Positions 11,573 through 21,977 of a stretch of 64,000 bases of DNA are shown one piece after another (positions within the stretch are counted from its first letter, which is position 1; each line of letters begins with the position of its first letter). This DNA comes from Cocos nucifera (lineage: Eukaryota; Streptophyta; Magnoliopsida; Arecales; Arecaceae), in NCBI GenBank assembly GCA_006176705.1, contig QRFJ01005394.1:1-64000 (forward strand), given 5' to 3'. Made by a program: the position numbers and the translations under genes. Below the pieces are notes generated by a model that worked only from the letters and a program-made list of their open reading frames with translations, made no database searches and was not told where the DNA came from.

Positions 11573-13848
11573 TGAAGGAAAAGACCTAGTTTTCCTTGCA
11601 CAGGATCGTTTAGATCTGATTGGATCTAAAGAAATATTTCAAATTTTTTTTTCTATGATCCTAATCAGATCTGAGACATCTCAGATATGATCCTAAAGAT
11701 ATGATATTATATAATAAAAATAAAATAAAATTTAATTCAATTTCATACCTTATTTTTGGATAATAAGATTATCCTGTGATGATCCTGAATGATCCTGAGG
11801 CTCTGGAAGGAGCCACACACGTGCCTGGCCTCTACCAGAGTTCACTCAGGCAGGATCTAGAGGTCTTCTTCTTCTGAATCATCTTTTCAAAGATCAGATC
11901 TGGATCTAATCTTGAAGTTCTTCAAAACTTCTTTTGAAGAAGCAGCGGTCGTCTCTTTCAACAGTGCTGCCTTGTTTCTGATTTGGGCGCCTTTCTTCCT
12001 TGGATGGTACTTGAACTTGTGCCCAAATCCTTGGGCATGGAGAGGGAAGAGAGAGGATCAGAGGGAGGTGTGGCAAAGAGGAGCGCAACCTTATGGCATG
12101 GTGAAAGGAGAAAGCACACCAACCCTAGGCGCAGATGGGGTTTAAATAGATCCTGCTGCACCATGCAATGCCACATCATCCCGACCAATCAGAGGTCTTC
12201 ATTCAATTAGATCTAAATCTGATTGATGGGATGATATCATCTAATCCAATTAGATGAGTGTCCCTCAAAAATCCACATAGGTGGCACCAAGACTGGATAA
12301 AGCAAAAGTCTTTAGTGCCTAAGTATTTAAATCCATCATGAAACCCTGGAGTCCCATCCATACAGGACTCCATCTCTTATCCATATGGGGCACATGCCTA
12401 GGGTGGCATGCACCCTCTCTATTACATCTTTTAGTAGGAGGATAAGAGTCCCAGGTGCTCTTCTATAGGGGCATGACACATGGCACTATGTCTAGGTGTC
12501 TAGGGTCAATTGTTGACCTATGTCCAAAAATAGGAATTAGCAGGTGACAGAAATTGGCATGTGTTATTTTAAATCTATCTAATAAATTAAGATAATTCTT
12601 TTCCGATTTGGATAAGCTTCAGTCAGACTAAAACAAAGTTTCTAAGTGAGCTCAAATAAATTTGGCTCAGCCAAGATGAATCAAAATGATTACAAAAGAA
12701 GAATGTTAGGCTCAAGTGTGTGCTAGCACGATTTTCTTGAACCTAGTTGGATTTAATCCAAATCAATTAAACTGGGTTAGTCCAATTGATGACATCCATA
12801 CCCAAACCTTTATTTGTATGATCTAGTTAGGTTCAATTCCATATGGTAATGAGACATGTCGCGATCTCTATCATCGACATCATTGAAACTTCTTTTGATG
12901 GATCAGAACTTTTCTAATTCATATAATTAGAATGATCAATCATCTAAATCATTCTAATTGCTCCCAAAATCCACTAATGATACCTAGTAGTATATGGTGG
13001 CAATCCATCAGTATCGAAAGCAAACCTCTCGATGCAGCTACCTGTGTGATTAGATTCTTCTATCTTGAGCCTCGACTGGATTAGGGTTAAGGTAAACTCA
13101 TCAAATCCAATATCCGTCATATGAATTAATTATTCGATTCGAGTTCGATGTGAAATCATAATAGAAACTCTTTCTATCATATTCACACTGCCATGCTCAT
13201 AGGCTTGTGGACTCAATCTCATGATTATCATAGGGCTACTCCTCATCTATCGAGGTAGATAGATCTCCTATTGACGTAATCTAATTCCTATAATGAACAT
13301 GCTATAGCCAACATACATCTCAGAGTTTTGAATGGCTAGGAGATCGAGTTATGGTGTAGTCAAACTATAAAACCTTCAAGGTGAACTGTTGATGCACCTC
13401 AGGTCAAAGAACCAAACACACCACTATATCATCGAGCCAGTCATCGATGAGAAAGTAGACTTCTTTATGACTACTCGAGGTGATCATGTTGATGCCCTCA
13501 TTCTCTAATAAGTACCTGTACTCTCACTCCAGTGTCTCCACACTGTAGATTCAAGACACATCTATCCTAAGAAAGTAATCGTATACCAACCTTCTAGATC
13601 AATCACCATCCTTATGATGATCCTACGGTCGGGAGCAGTTTATGAGTTAATTATGAAAATTCATATATTAAATTTTTAACTCTTGAAAATATGAATTGTC
13701 ATTGTTATTGACTCAAAGGATGTATTACAGACACTTTAAATACACAATATGATAATAAATAACTCATTTATTAATTTATAATCAAAACTATAAAATTTCC
13801 TTAAATGTTTAAATGCAGCAATTCTGGCTTAGGGCACATACGTAGTAT
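11573..13848 (-). repeat. 3' LTR of element O
   Basis: Starts TGAAGGAAAAG on the plus strand (the CA end on the minus strand). It matches the LTR at 49194-51477 more closely than those of Y or B. The inner end is degraded: after AGGGCACATA (13831-13840) the expected TATCTAACA and the polypurine tract are missing, and Y is inserted 13 bases later. Contains an inverted repeat at 12348-12371. ORFs at 11906-12210 are chance frames. Confidence 0.85.
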
Positions 13849-15313
13849 ATGCTTGTTAGATATATGTGCCCTAGAAGCCAGGAATTGGCTGACACTTGTA
13901 ATACACTTCTAGGGGCAAAATTATAATTTTGACTATAATTAATAAAATGGGTTATTTTCTATCACACATATGTGTATTTAGTGTCTGTGATACATCCTTT
14001 GAGTTAATGGTAATGATAATTCATATTTTCAAGAGTTGAAAATTTAAGACATGAATAATCATTATTAACTCATAAAATGCTCCCGACCATAGGATCATCA
14101 CGAGGATGGTGATTGATCCGGAAGGTTGGTGTACAATCGCTTCTCTTTAGTAGATGAGTCTTGAGTCTACGGTGTGGAGACACCGGAGCGAGAGTACAGG
14201 TACTCGTTAGAGAACGAGGGCACTGAGCGTGACCACCTCGAGTAGTCATTAGGAAGTCTACCTTCTCGTCAATGACTGACTCGATGCTGCAGTAGTGTGT
14301 CTGGTTCTTTGACCTGAGATGCATCGGCAGTTCACCTTGAGGGTGTTATAGTTTGACTACACCATTACTCGGTCTCCTAGCCATATGGAACCCTGAGGTG
14401 TATGTTGGCTATAGCATGTTCATTGTAGGAACTGGATTGCATCAAGATGGAATCTATCTACCTCGGTGGTAGAGGAGCAGCCCTATGATGATCATGAGAA
14501 TCAAGTCCAGAAGCCCATGGCCATGGCAGAGTGAAATAATAGAAAGAGTTTCTATTTAGATTTTCACATTGGACTCGAATCGAATGATTACATCATATGA
14601 CAGAGACTAGGGTTTGACGAGTTCACCTTAACCCTAATCTGATCGGGGCTCAAGATAGAAGAACTTAATCACACAGGTAGCTGCACCAAGAGGTTCGCAT
14701 TCAGCTCTGATGGGTTGCCACCATATACTGCTAGGTGTCACTGGTGGATTTTGGGAGCAATTAGAATGATTTAGATGATCGATCATTCTAGCTGTTCGAA
14801 TCAGAAGAGTTCTGATCCATCGAAAGGAGTTTCGATGATGTCGATGATAGAGATCATGACATATCCCATTACCATACAGAACTGAACCTAACTGGGTCAC
14901 ACAAACAAGGGTTTGAATCTGGTGATCATCAATTGAACTGATCTAGTTCAATTGATCTGAATGAGATTCAATTAGGTTCAAGGAAATCGTGCTAGCACTC
15001 GATTGAACCTAACGTTCTTCTTTTACTATCATAAATAAGTTGTCCTGACTGAGCCAAAGGAGTTTGTGCTCAATCAGAGGCCTTCATATGGTCTGACTGG
15101 AGGTTGTCCAAGTCAGAAAAGGTTGTCTTATTTTGTAAGACATTACCTGCCATTTTTGGTCACCTGCCATTTCTTGTTCTTTGACTTTGGTCAAAAGTCT
15201 ACCTTTGACTGGTCAAACGTTGACCATTGACACTTTGACTTTTGACCACATGTCATGCACCTATTGGAGAGCTGGTGGGGGCTTGTCCCCCTGCCAGAAC
15301 CTGGCAAGGAGAA

Positions 15314-15341
15314 GGGCGCACGCCACCCTTGGCGTGTGCCC
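15314..15341 (+). other. U3 hairpin 1 in Y 5' LTR
   Basis: Arms GGGCGCACGCC and GGCGTGTGCCC pair over 11 bp with one G-T pair; a further A-T pair closes a CCCT loop. The equivalent in element I (31181-31204) pairs perfectly with altered bases (GTGCATGCCT and AGGCATGCAC). Role unknown. Confidence 0.7.
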
Positions 15342-15357
15342 AAGTAGGAGGCGCCTA

Positions 15358-15382
15358 GGAGTCCTTGTTGGACAAGGACTCC
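15358..15382 (+). other. U3 hairpin 2 in Y 5' LTR
   Basis: Perfect 11-bp stem: arm GGAGTCCTTGT (15358-15368), loop TGG, arm ACAAGGACTCC (15372-15382). B (6715-6739) keeps the stem with a T-A to C-G swap. O (49968-49991) and I (31139-31162) keep a 10-bp stem with a different inner half. About 170 bp upstream of the TATA box. Confidence 0.75.
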
Positions 15383-15475
15383 ATCTCCTTTTTGGATTCC
15401 AATTAGAGTTCTACTAAGAATCCAAGTTTGACTGGTCTTAGGCACCCTCTAAGGAGGAATCCAGGGGACTCTATT

Positions 15476-15525
15476 CCAACCAATCAGATTTAGATCTGAT
15501 TTCACAAAGGGTTGTGATTGGTTGG
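15476..15525 (+). promoter_or_regulatory. Inverted pair of CCAAT boxes upstream of TATA (Y 5' LTR)
   Basis: Perfect 11-bp inverted arms CCAACCAATCA (15476-15486) and TGATTGGTTGG (15515-15525). Each holds a CCAAT motif, about 35-75 bp upstream of the TATA box. The same arrangement occurs in B (6573-6622), I (30974-31023) and, weaker, both O LTRs. A CCAAT-binding (NF-Y type) role is inference from motif and position. Confidence 0.65.
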
Positions 15526-15555
15526 GAAGAAGAGGAGTTGGATCACAGCTTAGTC

Positions 15556-15563
15556 TATAAATA
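15556..15563 (+). promoter_or_regulatory. TATA box of the Y 5' LTR promoter
   Basis: TATAAATA within AGTCTATAAATAAGACC. The same motif stands at 23686-23693 in the 3' LTR and, on the minus strand, at 6536-6543 in B. It defines the U3/R boundary about 30 bases downstream. Confidence 0.75.
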
Positions 15564-16130
15564 AGACCCTGCGCCCAACTCAAATTCAATCTGAATTCCC
15601 CATGCCCCAAGGCTGCCTCTCTCCCTCCTTCCTCCATGCCAAACCTCTTCTCCCTCTCCTCTCCACGTCCAAAAGGAGTTTTGGACTTGGTTGGTGCGAT
15701 TCAGATCAAGAAAGGCGATCAAAAGCTAAGAAGGCTGCGCTGCTGCAAAGGACGACTGCTGATCTTCAAAAGGAGTTTTGAAGATCCTCCAGATCAGATC
15801 CAGATCTAATTTTTGGAGATGTGATAGAGAAGAAGAGGATCTCCAGATCCAACCCGAGTGGATACCGGTAGAGGCCAGGCGCTTGCGTGGCTAGATCCAG
15901 AACCTTCCGCTGCAATCAGGATCATCAACAGGGTAATAGGATTACCCAAATCAGGTAAATTAAATTTGATTTAATTTATCTTATTTTATTTTTATTTATT
16001 AAAATAATAAGAATCAGATCTAAAATATCAAGATCTGATTTAGATCAAGAGAAAAATTTTTGAAATATATCTCTTGATCTGATCAGATCTGAACGAACCT
16101 GGACCGGGAAATCAGGATTTTCCCTTCAAC

Positions 16131-16143
16131 TGGTATCAGAGCC
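16131..16143 (+). other. Primer binding site, tRNA-iMet type (element Y)
   Basis: TGGTATCAGAGCC, complementary to the 3' end of initiator methionine tRNA, separated from the LTR by AC. Intact. Confidence 0.95.
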
Positions 16144-16703
16144 ATGGTTCTAAAATATTTAGATCTGATTTTAAATTTATTTTAATTAGAAAATAAAGTG
16201 ATTTCAGATGTCACATGAGATGTGATCAGATCTGAAATCAGAAAAAATTAAAATTAAATGATTTGGATCTAAGATTAGAAGATATGCATGACTAGTTCTA
16301 GAATAGAATAGTTCTATAGAATAGTCTTTGCATGTTTTGATTTAATTTGATTAAATCATATTTTAGATCTTTTATTTACTATTTTTTTGATATTATAAGT
16401 GTATTAATAATAACATCTAAAAAATAGCAAATAAAAATTATTTAATTTTAAATATCATATGAGATATGATTGATGCATGTCTAGACTAGTTGTAGAATAG
16501 TTCTACATAATTGTCTAGATTAGAATTTATTTTGATTAGATCAATTTAAATCTAATTTTTTAGATTATTATGAGATAATTTAGATCTGAAAATATGCATG
16601 ATTTGATACATGAGATGTATGCAAAATATGCCATGATTAGATCTAATTTGTATATGAGATATATGATATAGATCTAAAACTGTTTTGTAGTATTGACATG
16701 TTC

Positions 16704-16828
16704 CTGATTAAGGCGTTCCTCTTGGCCGTCCGGTCATAAGAACGAAGAAGGGTTTAAAGGCCCTCTCTTCCCATTCGATGGGGTGTTCTTATGATGTGTA
16801 GGGGTGCTGCGTGTTCGTCCTTAATCAG
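16704..16828 (+). other. Compound hairpin in the Y leader
   Basis: Two nested perfect 10-bp stems: outer CTGATTAAGG (16704-16713) with CCTTAATCAG (16819-16828), inner TCATAAGAAC (16734-16743) with GTTCTTATGA (16785-16794). Recognisable in the same place in B (about 5270-5400), I (about 45620-45740), O (about 48470-48600) and E (about 61055-61170). Confidence 0.65.
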
Positions 16829-17603
16829 AAACCCAAAACTTACTTTCTGCAAAACCCTAGATCCTGAAACCCTAGGATTTATTGTGCATATTTTGTTTAT
16901 GAACCCTAACTTAATTAAGAATTAAGTTTATGGAATATTAATTAGGTCTAAAATTGAGAATTTTCAGATCTAAGACATATTCATAATACTGGGTTCGGGC
17001 TTGGGTAGCTCAATTAGGTCTAAGCGGTTGATCAAACCGAATCAAGAGTTGGTTAGATGGGATCAACAATGCTTAAATTGACCAGCCTAATAGGATTAAG
17101 TCTGGGTCAAGATCGAGTCACGATCAAGCAAGACCTAATTAGGCTCAGAGGTTAGAGTCTGGATTGTAGGCTAACCCAATTGGTTCTGACTCAACAATTT
17201 GGTGTCTAAGGTAAGTTTGGCACAGACGACCGACTGGTTTTTAATTGGAAGCTACTCGACCTGAATGCGTTCTTGTACGAGTTAATGGCATATTCCTTCC
17301 ACCGGTCTCACTTACCTGGCCATATCTGTTGACACAGTTCTGATCTGAGGTGGTCAATAATCCGAGCTAACCCATGCCACTAGGTTAGTCATAATTGTTA
17401 TGACTAAGCCAAGTCTAGTTTAATGAGACCTGAATCAATTCTCCCTAAGAAAAGATTAAGTCTGAGGTCTTCCACCATTGTAGATGTGCGGGCCCTTCCC
17501 GGGGTTGATTGTTCTCGGCTGGATACAGTGGCTCAGTTGCACCGGGAAGATGCAACCATGTCTATTAGGCATTGGATGCTATGGGCTGGAGGATGAGTTG
17601 GGC

Positions 17604-17708
17604 TCAATATTCCGGATACGGTGAGAGACTCCAATTAGGAACCCAGTCTATGCAAATGGTGGGTCTGACTTAACTAAGGAGTGGATCAATATTCCGGATA
17701 CGGTGAGA
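17604..17708 (+). repeat. Short direct repeat in the Y leader
   Basis: An identical 23-base block at 17604-17626 and 17686-17708 (82-base spacing), each starting TCAATATTCCGG and ending GGTGAGA. Weaker similarity continues for about 20 bases after each copy. Element E shows the same pair near 61954-62055, so the duplication is old in the family. Confidence 0.8.
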
Positions 17709-18005
17709 TTCATGAATTAGAGACCAAGTTTGGGTGCACCATGATTAGAGAATCATTGAACAAGAGTTGTTCACTCATTGGCTAACCCATCACCAATAAC
17801 TGTTAGGTGAGGTGATGAGTCAGTTGGTGAGACCGCACCACCCACTAGAAATCATTAATCGTGGAGATTTTCGCATCTCTACAGAGGGAGTGTAGGGATC
17901 CGAGAAAATAGTGGGAGCTAATTTGTTTAAAAATAAAATCCCTAAACAAATTGGTCAAGTCAAAATTACAGTATCTAACTAGAATCTTTGACTCTCTACA
18001 GGAAA

Positions 18006-18838
18006 ATGTCTGCGTCCAACCCATTGGCACGTATCCTAGACACACATAGACTGACTGGACCCAATTATAAAGATTGGCTCAGGAACTACAAAATTGTTTT
18101 GGGTTTCAGAGAAGTTAACCCATGTTTTGGACCAGGACCCTCCCACCTTACCAGCTCGTCCATCCACTGAACAGAGAGCGTCTCTGGAAAAAATGGATTG
18201 ACGAAGATAATAAGGCCAGATATTACATGTTGGGCTCGATGTCTGATGAGCTCCAGCGCCAACATGAAGATATCGGGACTGCTCGCCAAATGTTGGCTCA
18301 CCTGCAGGAGATGTTTGGTGAACAGAGTCGCGCAGCCAAATATCAAGTCACGAAAATGACTTTTTAAGGCTAAGATGCGTGATGGGCAGTCAGTCCAAGA
18401 TCACTGTCTGACAATGATCAAGGACATGGAAGAGCTTGAGAAGCTCGGTGTGAAGTTGGACTTGGATCTGCAGAACGATATTATTCTGCAATCCTTGACT
18501 GATGCATATGGGCAATTCATCATGAATTACCACATGCATAAACTTCAAAATTCCTTGGCCGAGTTAATGAATATGCTGGTTACCGCTGAGCTTTCTATGA
18601 AAGGTTCTAAAGGCTCAGTTCTTGCTATGGAACGGACTTCTTCCAAAAGAAAGTCTTATGGAAAGAAAAAGAAGTCTGTGAAAAAGCAAAAGGTGGAAGG
18701 ATCAAAGAAGAAGAAGGCAGAACCGAAGAAGAAAGGCCGATGGCAAAGGAAAGTGTTTCCATTGCAACAGCGACGGCCATTGGAAGCGGAACTGCCCTAC
18801 TTACCTGGCCACCCTGAAGAACAAGAAGGAAGGTCCTT
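18006..18838 (+). pseudogene. gag: Copia gag (capsid/nucleocapsid) of element Y, frameshifted
   Basis: Starts at ATG 18006 (M-S-A-S-N-P-L-A-R-I-L-D-T-H-R), the same start as in I and O. The UBN2/Retrotran_gag-type capsid region spans roughly residues 10-200. A lysine-rich basic stretch (18640-18740) follows, then a CX2CX4HX4C zinc knuckle at 18754-18795. Frame shifts occur near 18110, at about 18358 (one extra T, giving a TAA) and just before the knuckle. In an intact copy the product would form the virus-like particle and bind genomic RNA. Y alone among the copies read here keeps the first knuckle cysteine. Confidence 0.9.
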
Positions 18839-20157
18839 CTGGAGGTATGCTCGTTATTGAGTCTAACCTTACGGTTTCTTCTGCATCCAGTTGGGTGCTT
18901 GACTCTGGTTCTAGTGCTCATCTGTGCACTTCTATGCAGGGTCTTGAGGATAGCAGGAGGCTGAGGGATGGAGACATGATCCTACGCATCGGTAATGGAG
19001 CAAGAGTTGCTGCAGTAGCCGTGGGAACATACCCTCTTCGATTACCATCTGGTTTAGACTTAGTTTTGAAAGACTGTTATTATGTGCCTGCAGCTAGCAG
19101 GAATTTGATTTCTGTTTCATGCTTAGCACAAGAAGGTTATGTGATCACCTTCTTTAAGGACCATTGTAACATTCTTTATGAAAGAAATAAAATTGCAAAT
19201 GGTTTCCTTATTAATGGTCTTTATCAGCTACATATTGATGTACCTGTTCTAACTATCGAGCAAAACGTGAATGCCAAACGACCTAGGGATAGTCCAAACG
19301 ACAGATATCTATGGCACCTGAGATTAGGTCATATAGCAGAAGATAGGATCAACAAATTGGAGAAAAAAATGGGCTATTGAGTCCATTGACTTTTGAGTCA
19401 TATCCAACTTGTGAATCTTGTCTTCAAGGCAAAATGACTAAACTCCCTTTTGTTGGACATGGGGAGAGGGCCACAGATCTCCTTGCCCTAGTACATACTG
19501 ATGTGTGCGGCCCATTTGATGTGCCGGCTAGAGGCAATTTTGTCTACTTCATTACCTTTACCGATGATCTGTCTAGGTATGGGTATGTGTATCTTATGAG
19601 ACACAAGTCTGAAGCTTTTGAAAAGTTCAAAGAATTCAGACATGAAGTAGAAAAAAAACTGAAAAACCCATTAAGGTTCTTCGATCAGATCGAGGAGGTG
19701 AATACCTTAGCCGGGAAAATTCCTAGACTATCTTAAGGAAAATGGCATAGTCTCTCAATGGACTCCACCAGGAACACCTCAACTCAACGGGGTTTCAGAA
19801 TGGAGAAATCGGACTCTATTGGATATGGTTCGATCCATGATGAGCTTCACAGACCTCCCTGATTTTCTTTGGGGACATTCATTGTTAACTTCAATCTATC
19901 TACTGAATAGGGTTCCCTCTAAAACCGTTCCTACCACACCGTATGAGATATGGCACGGTAAGAAACCAAGTCTGAGTCATCTCAGAATTTGGGGTTGTCC
20001 GGCTCATGTCAAAAGACAACAAGCGGACAAGTTAGAGTTTAGGTCCTTTAGAGCTCGATTCATAGGATATCCTAAAGAGTCATTAGGATACTATTTCTAC
20101 ATTCCAGAAGACCACAATGTGATTGTGAGTCGACATGCCATATTTCTTGAAAAATAG
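18839..20157 (+). pseudogene. Copia protease, GAG-pre-integrase and integrase of element Y, frameshifted
   Basis: The protease active site D-S-G is at 18901-18909 in W-V-L-D-S-G-S-S-A-H. GAG-pre-integrase has W-H-L-R-L-G-H (about 19312-19332), which with C-E-S-C (about 19410) supplies the HHCC zinc site. The integrase catalytic core shows H-T-D-V-C-G (first Asp, about 19498) and S-D/R-G-G-E (about 19685, split by a shift). The third acidic residue lies in 'NGVSEWRNRTL' (about 19787-19815). Frame breaks fall at A-runs (19363-19369, 19651-19658) and near 19700. The 'GYPKESLGYYFY' C-terminal strip (about 20070-20100) is intact. Confidence 0.9.
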
Positions 20158-21963
20158 TTTATTCAAGATAGCGGCATTGGAAAGCAGATTAAGCTTGATG
20201 AGAAAGTCTCACAAGCAGAACGAGCTAAGGACCAAGTGGAACCAAATCAGGTTGAGCCAATAAGAACACTACCTCCTCCACCTCGTAGATCGGAAAGAGT
20301 TTTCCCATCCCCCTGAAAGATACTTAGGTATTATTTCAGAGGATGTAGAGGAAAATGTTCCTCATAGGTAATGGTGCTCATGGTGATGATCCCAAAACCT
20401 ACAACGAGGCGATATCAGATATCGACTCCGAGAAATGGCTTGAGGCAATGCAAGTCAGAAATTGACTCGATGCACTCAAACCAAGTCTGGACCTTGGTAG
20501 ATCCACCAGAAGGTATAGTACCTATTGGGTGTAAATGGATCTTCAAGAGAAAGATTGGTGCAGATGGGAATGTGGAGACATTCAAGGCTAGACTAGGTGG
20601 CAAAAGGTTATAGTCAACGTGAAGGCATTGACTATCAGGATACCTTTTCCCCAGTAGCTATGCTAAAATCCATCCGCACATTGCTTGCCGTTGCAGCCTA
20701 TTTCGATTATGAAATATGGCAAATGGACGTGAAAACGGCATTCCTAAATGGATATCTTGAGGAAGATATCTATATGGAACAGCCGCTAGGTTTCACATCC
20801 AGTGATACTGATCACAAGGTTTGCAAGCTGCAAAGGTCCATATATGGACTTAAGCAAGCATCTCGGAGCTGGAACACTCGTTTCAATGATGTGATCAAAA
20901 AGTTTGGTTTCATCAAAAATGAAGAGGAACCATGTGTTTTCAAAAAGGGTCAGTGGGAGCGCTGTTGTCTTCCTCGTATTGTACGTGGATGACATCCTCC
21001 TTATTGGGAATGATATTCCCATGTTGACATCAGTCAAGATGTGGTTGTCCAAGGAATTCTCCATGAAAGACCTAGGTGAAGCATCCTTTATTCTAGGAAT
21101 TAAGGTCTATAGGGATAGACCGAATAGGATGCTAGGACTTTCACAGAAGATGTACATAGAGGAAGTACTAAAGAGGTTTAGTATGGAAAACTCTAAGAGG
21201 GGATTAATACCCTTCAGACATGGTATTCATCTTTCCAAGAAGATGTGCCCCAGCACACCTGAGGAAATAGAACGCATGAGCAAGATCCCTTATGCTTCTG
21301 CAATAGGGAGCCTCATGTATGCCATGCTATGTACACGACCTGATATAGCCCATGCTGTGAGTGTCACAAGCAGATATCAGTCAAATCCAGGTGAAGAACA
21401 CTGGACTTCTGTGAAATGTATCCTTAAGTACTTGAGAAGAACTAAGGATATGATGTTGGTCTTTGGTAACGGAGAACTCCAAGTCCAGGGATACACAGAC
21501 TCGGATTTCATGTCCGATATAGATGATCGAAAGTCGACATCTGGGAAGTCTGTTTGTGTGTGCAATGGTGGAGCTGTCAGCTGGAAGAGTTCCAAGCAAA
21601 CTGTGATAGCAGATTCCACCATGGAAGCAGAATATATAGCTGCATCAGAGGCTGCAAAGGAAGCATTCTGGTACAAGAAGTTTGCTGCAGAAATTGGAGT
21701 AATGCCATCAGATGCCATTCCTCTTACTGCGACAACAATGGCGCCATAGCCCTTGCTAAGGAGCCGAGGTCTCACCAGAAATCCAAGCACATTGAGCGGC
21801 GATACCACTCATCCGCGATTACCTTGAGAAGGGTTACGTTGAGGTCAAGAGAGTCAACTCCGCAGATAATGTGGCAGACCCACTTACAAAGCCGTTGGGC
21901 CAGCAGAAGATCGAAGCCCACCTTGAGAAGATGGGACTTAGACTTGTAGCCAATTGGCTTTAG
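20158..21963 (+). pseudogene. Copia reverse transcriptase and RNase H of element Y, frameshifted
   Basis: RT shows 'VWTLVDPPEGIVPIGCKWIF' (about 20485-20545), 'QMDVKTAFLNGYLEEDIYMEQP' (about 20720-20785) and the catalytic Y-V-D-D in 'LYVDDILLIGND' (about 20980-21015). RNase H has 'GYTDSDF' (about 21490), 'VSWKSSKQTVIADSTMEAEY' (about 21575-21635) and the C-terminal 'ADNVADPLTKPL' strip. The polyprotein ends with TAG at 21961-21963. Frame changes occur near 20440, 20605, 20945 and 21735, so no full-length enzyme is encoded, though every key motif is still present. It would copy genomic RNA into cDNA in the particle. Confidence 0.92.
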
Positions 21964-21977
21964 GACAAGTGGGAGAT
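21964..21977 (+). other. Polypurine tract of element Y
   Basis: GACAAGTGGGAGAT directly between the polyprotein stop and the 3' LTR. It is the plus-strand primer of the family, seen in reverse complement at the start of the internal regions of I (32651) and D (55734). Confidence 0.85.

Larger units (their letters stand above)
13854..16128 (+). repeat. 5' LTR of element Y (2275 bp)
   Basis: TG...CA termini (TGTTAGATAT ... CCCTTCA). It carries U3 hairpins (15314-15341, 15358-15382), a CCAAT inverted repeat (15476-15525) and a TATA box (15556-15563), so transcription would start near 15585-15600. Antisense ORFs of 84 and 88 codons (14070-14324, 14634-14900) recur in related LTRs. Confidence 0.96.
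16144..18005 (+). other. 5' untranslated leader of element Y (about 1.86 kb)
   Basis: No open frame of note. It is AT-rich (especially 16150-16690) and conserved in B, I, O and E. It holds the compound hairpin at 16704-16828 and a 23-base direct repeat at 17604-17626 and 17686-17708. In retrotransposons this region usually carries dimerisation and packaging signals; that role here is inference. Confidence 0.8.
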
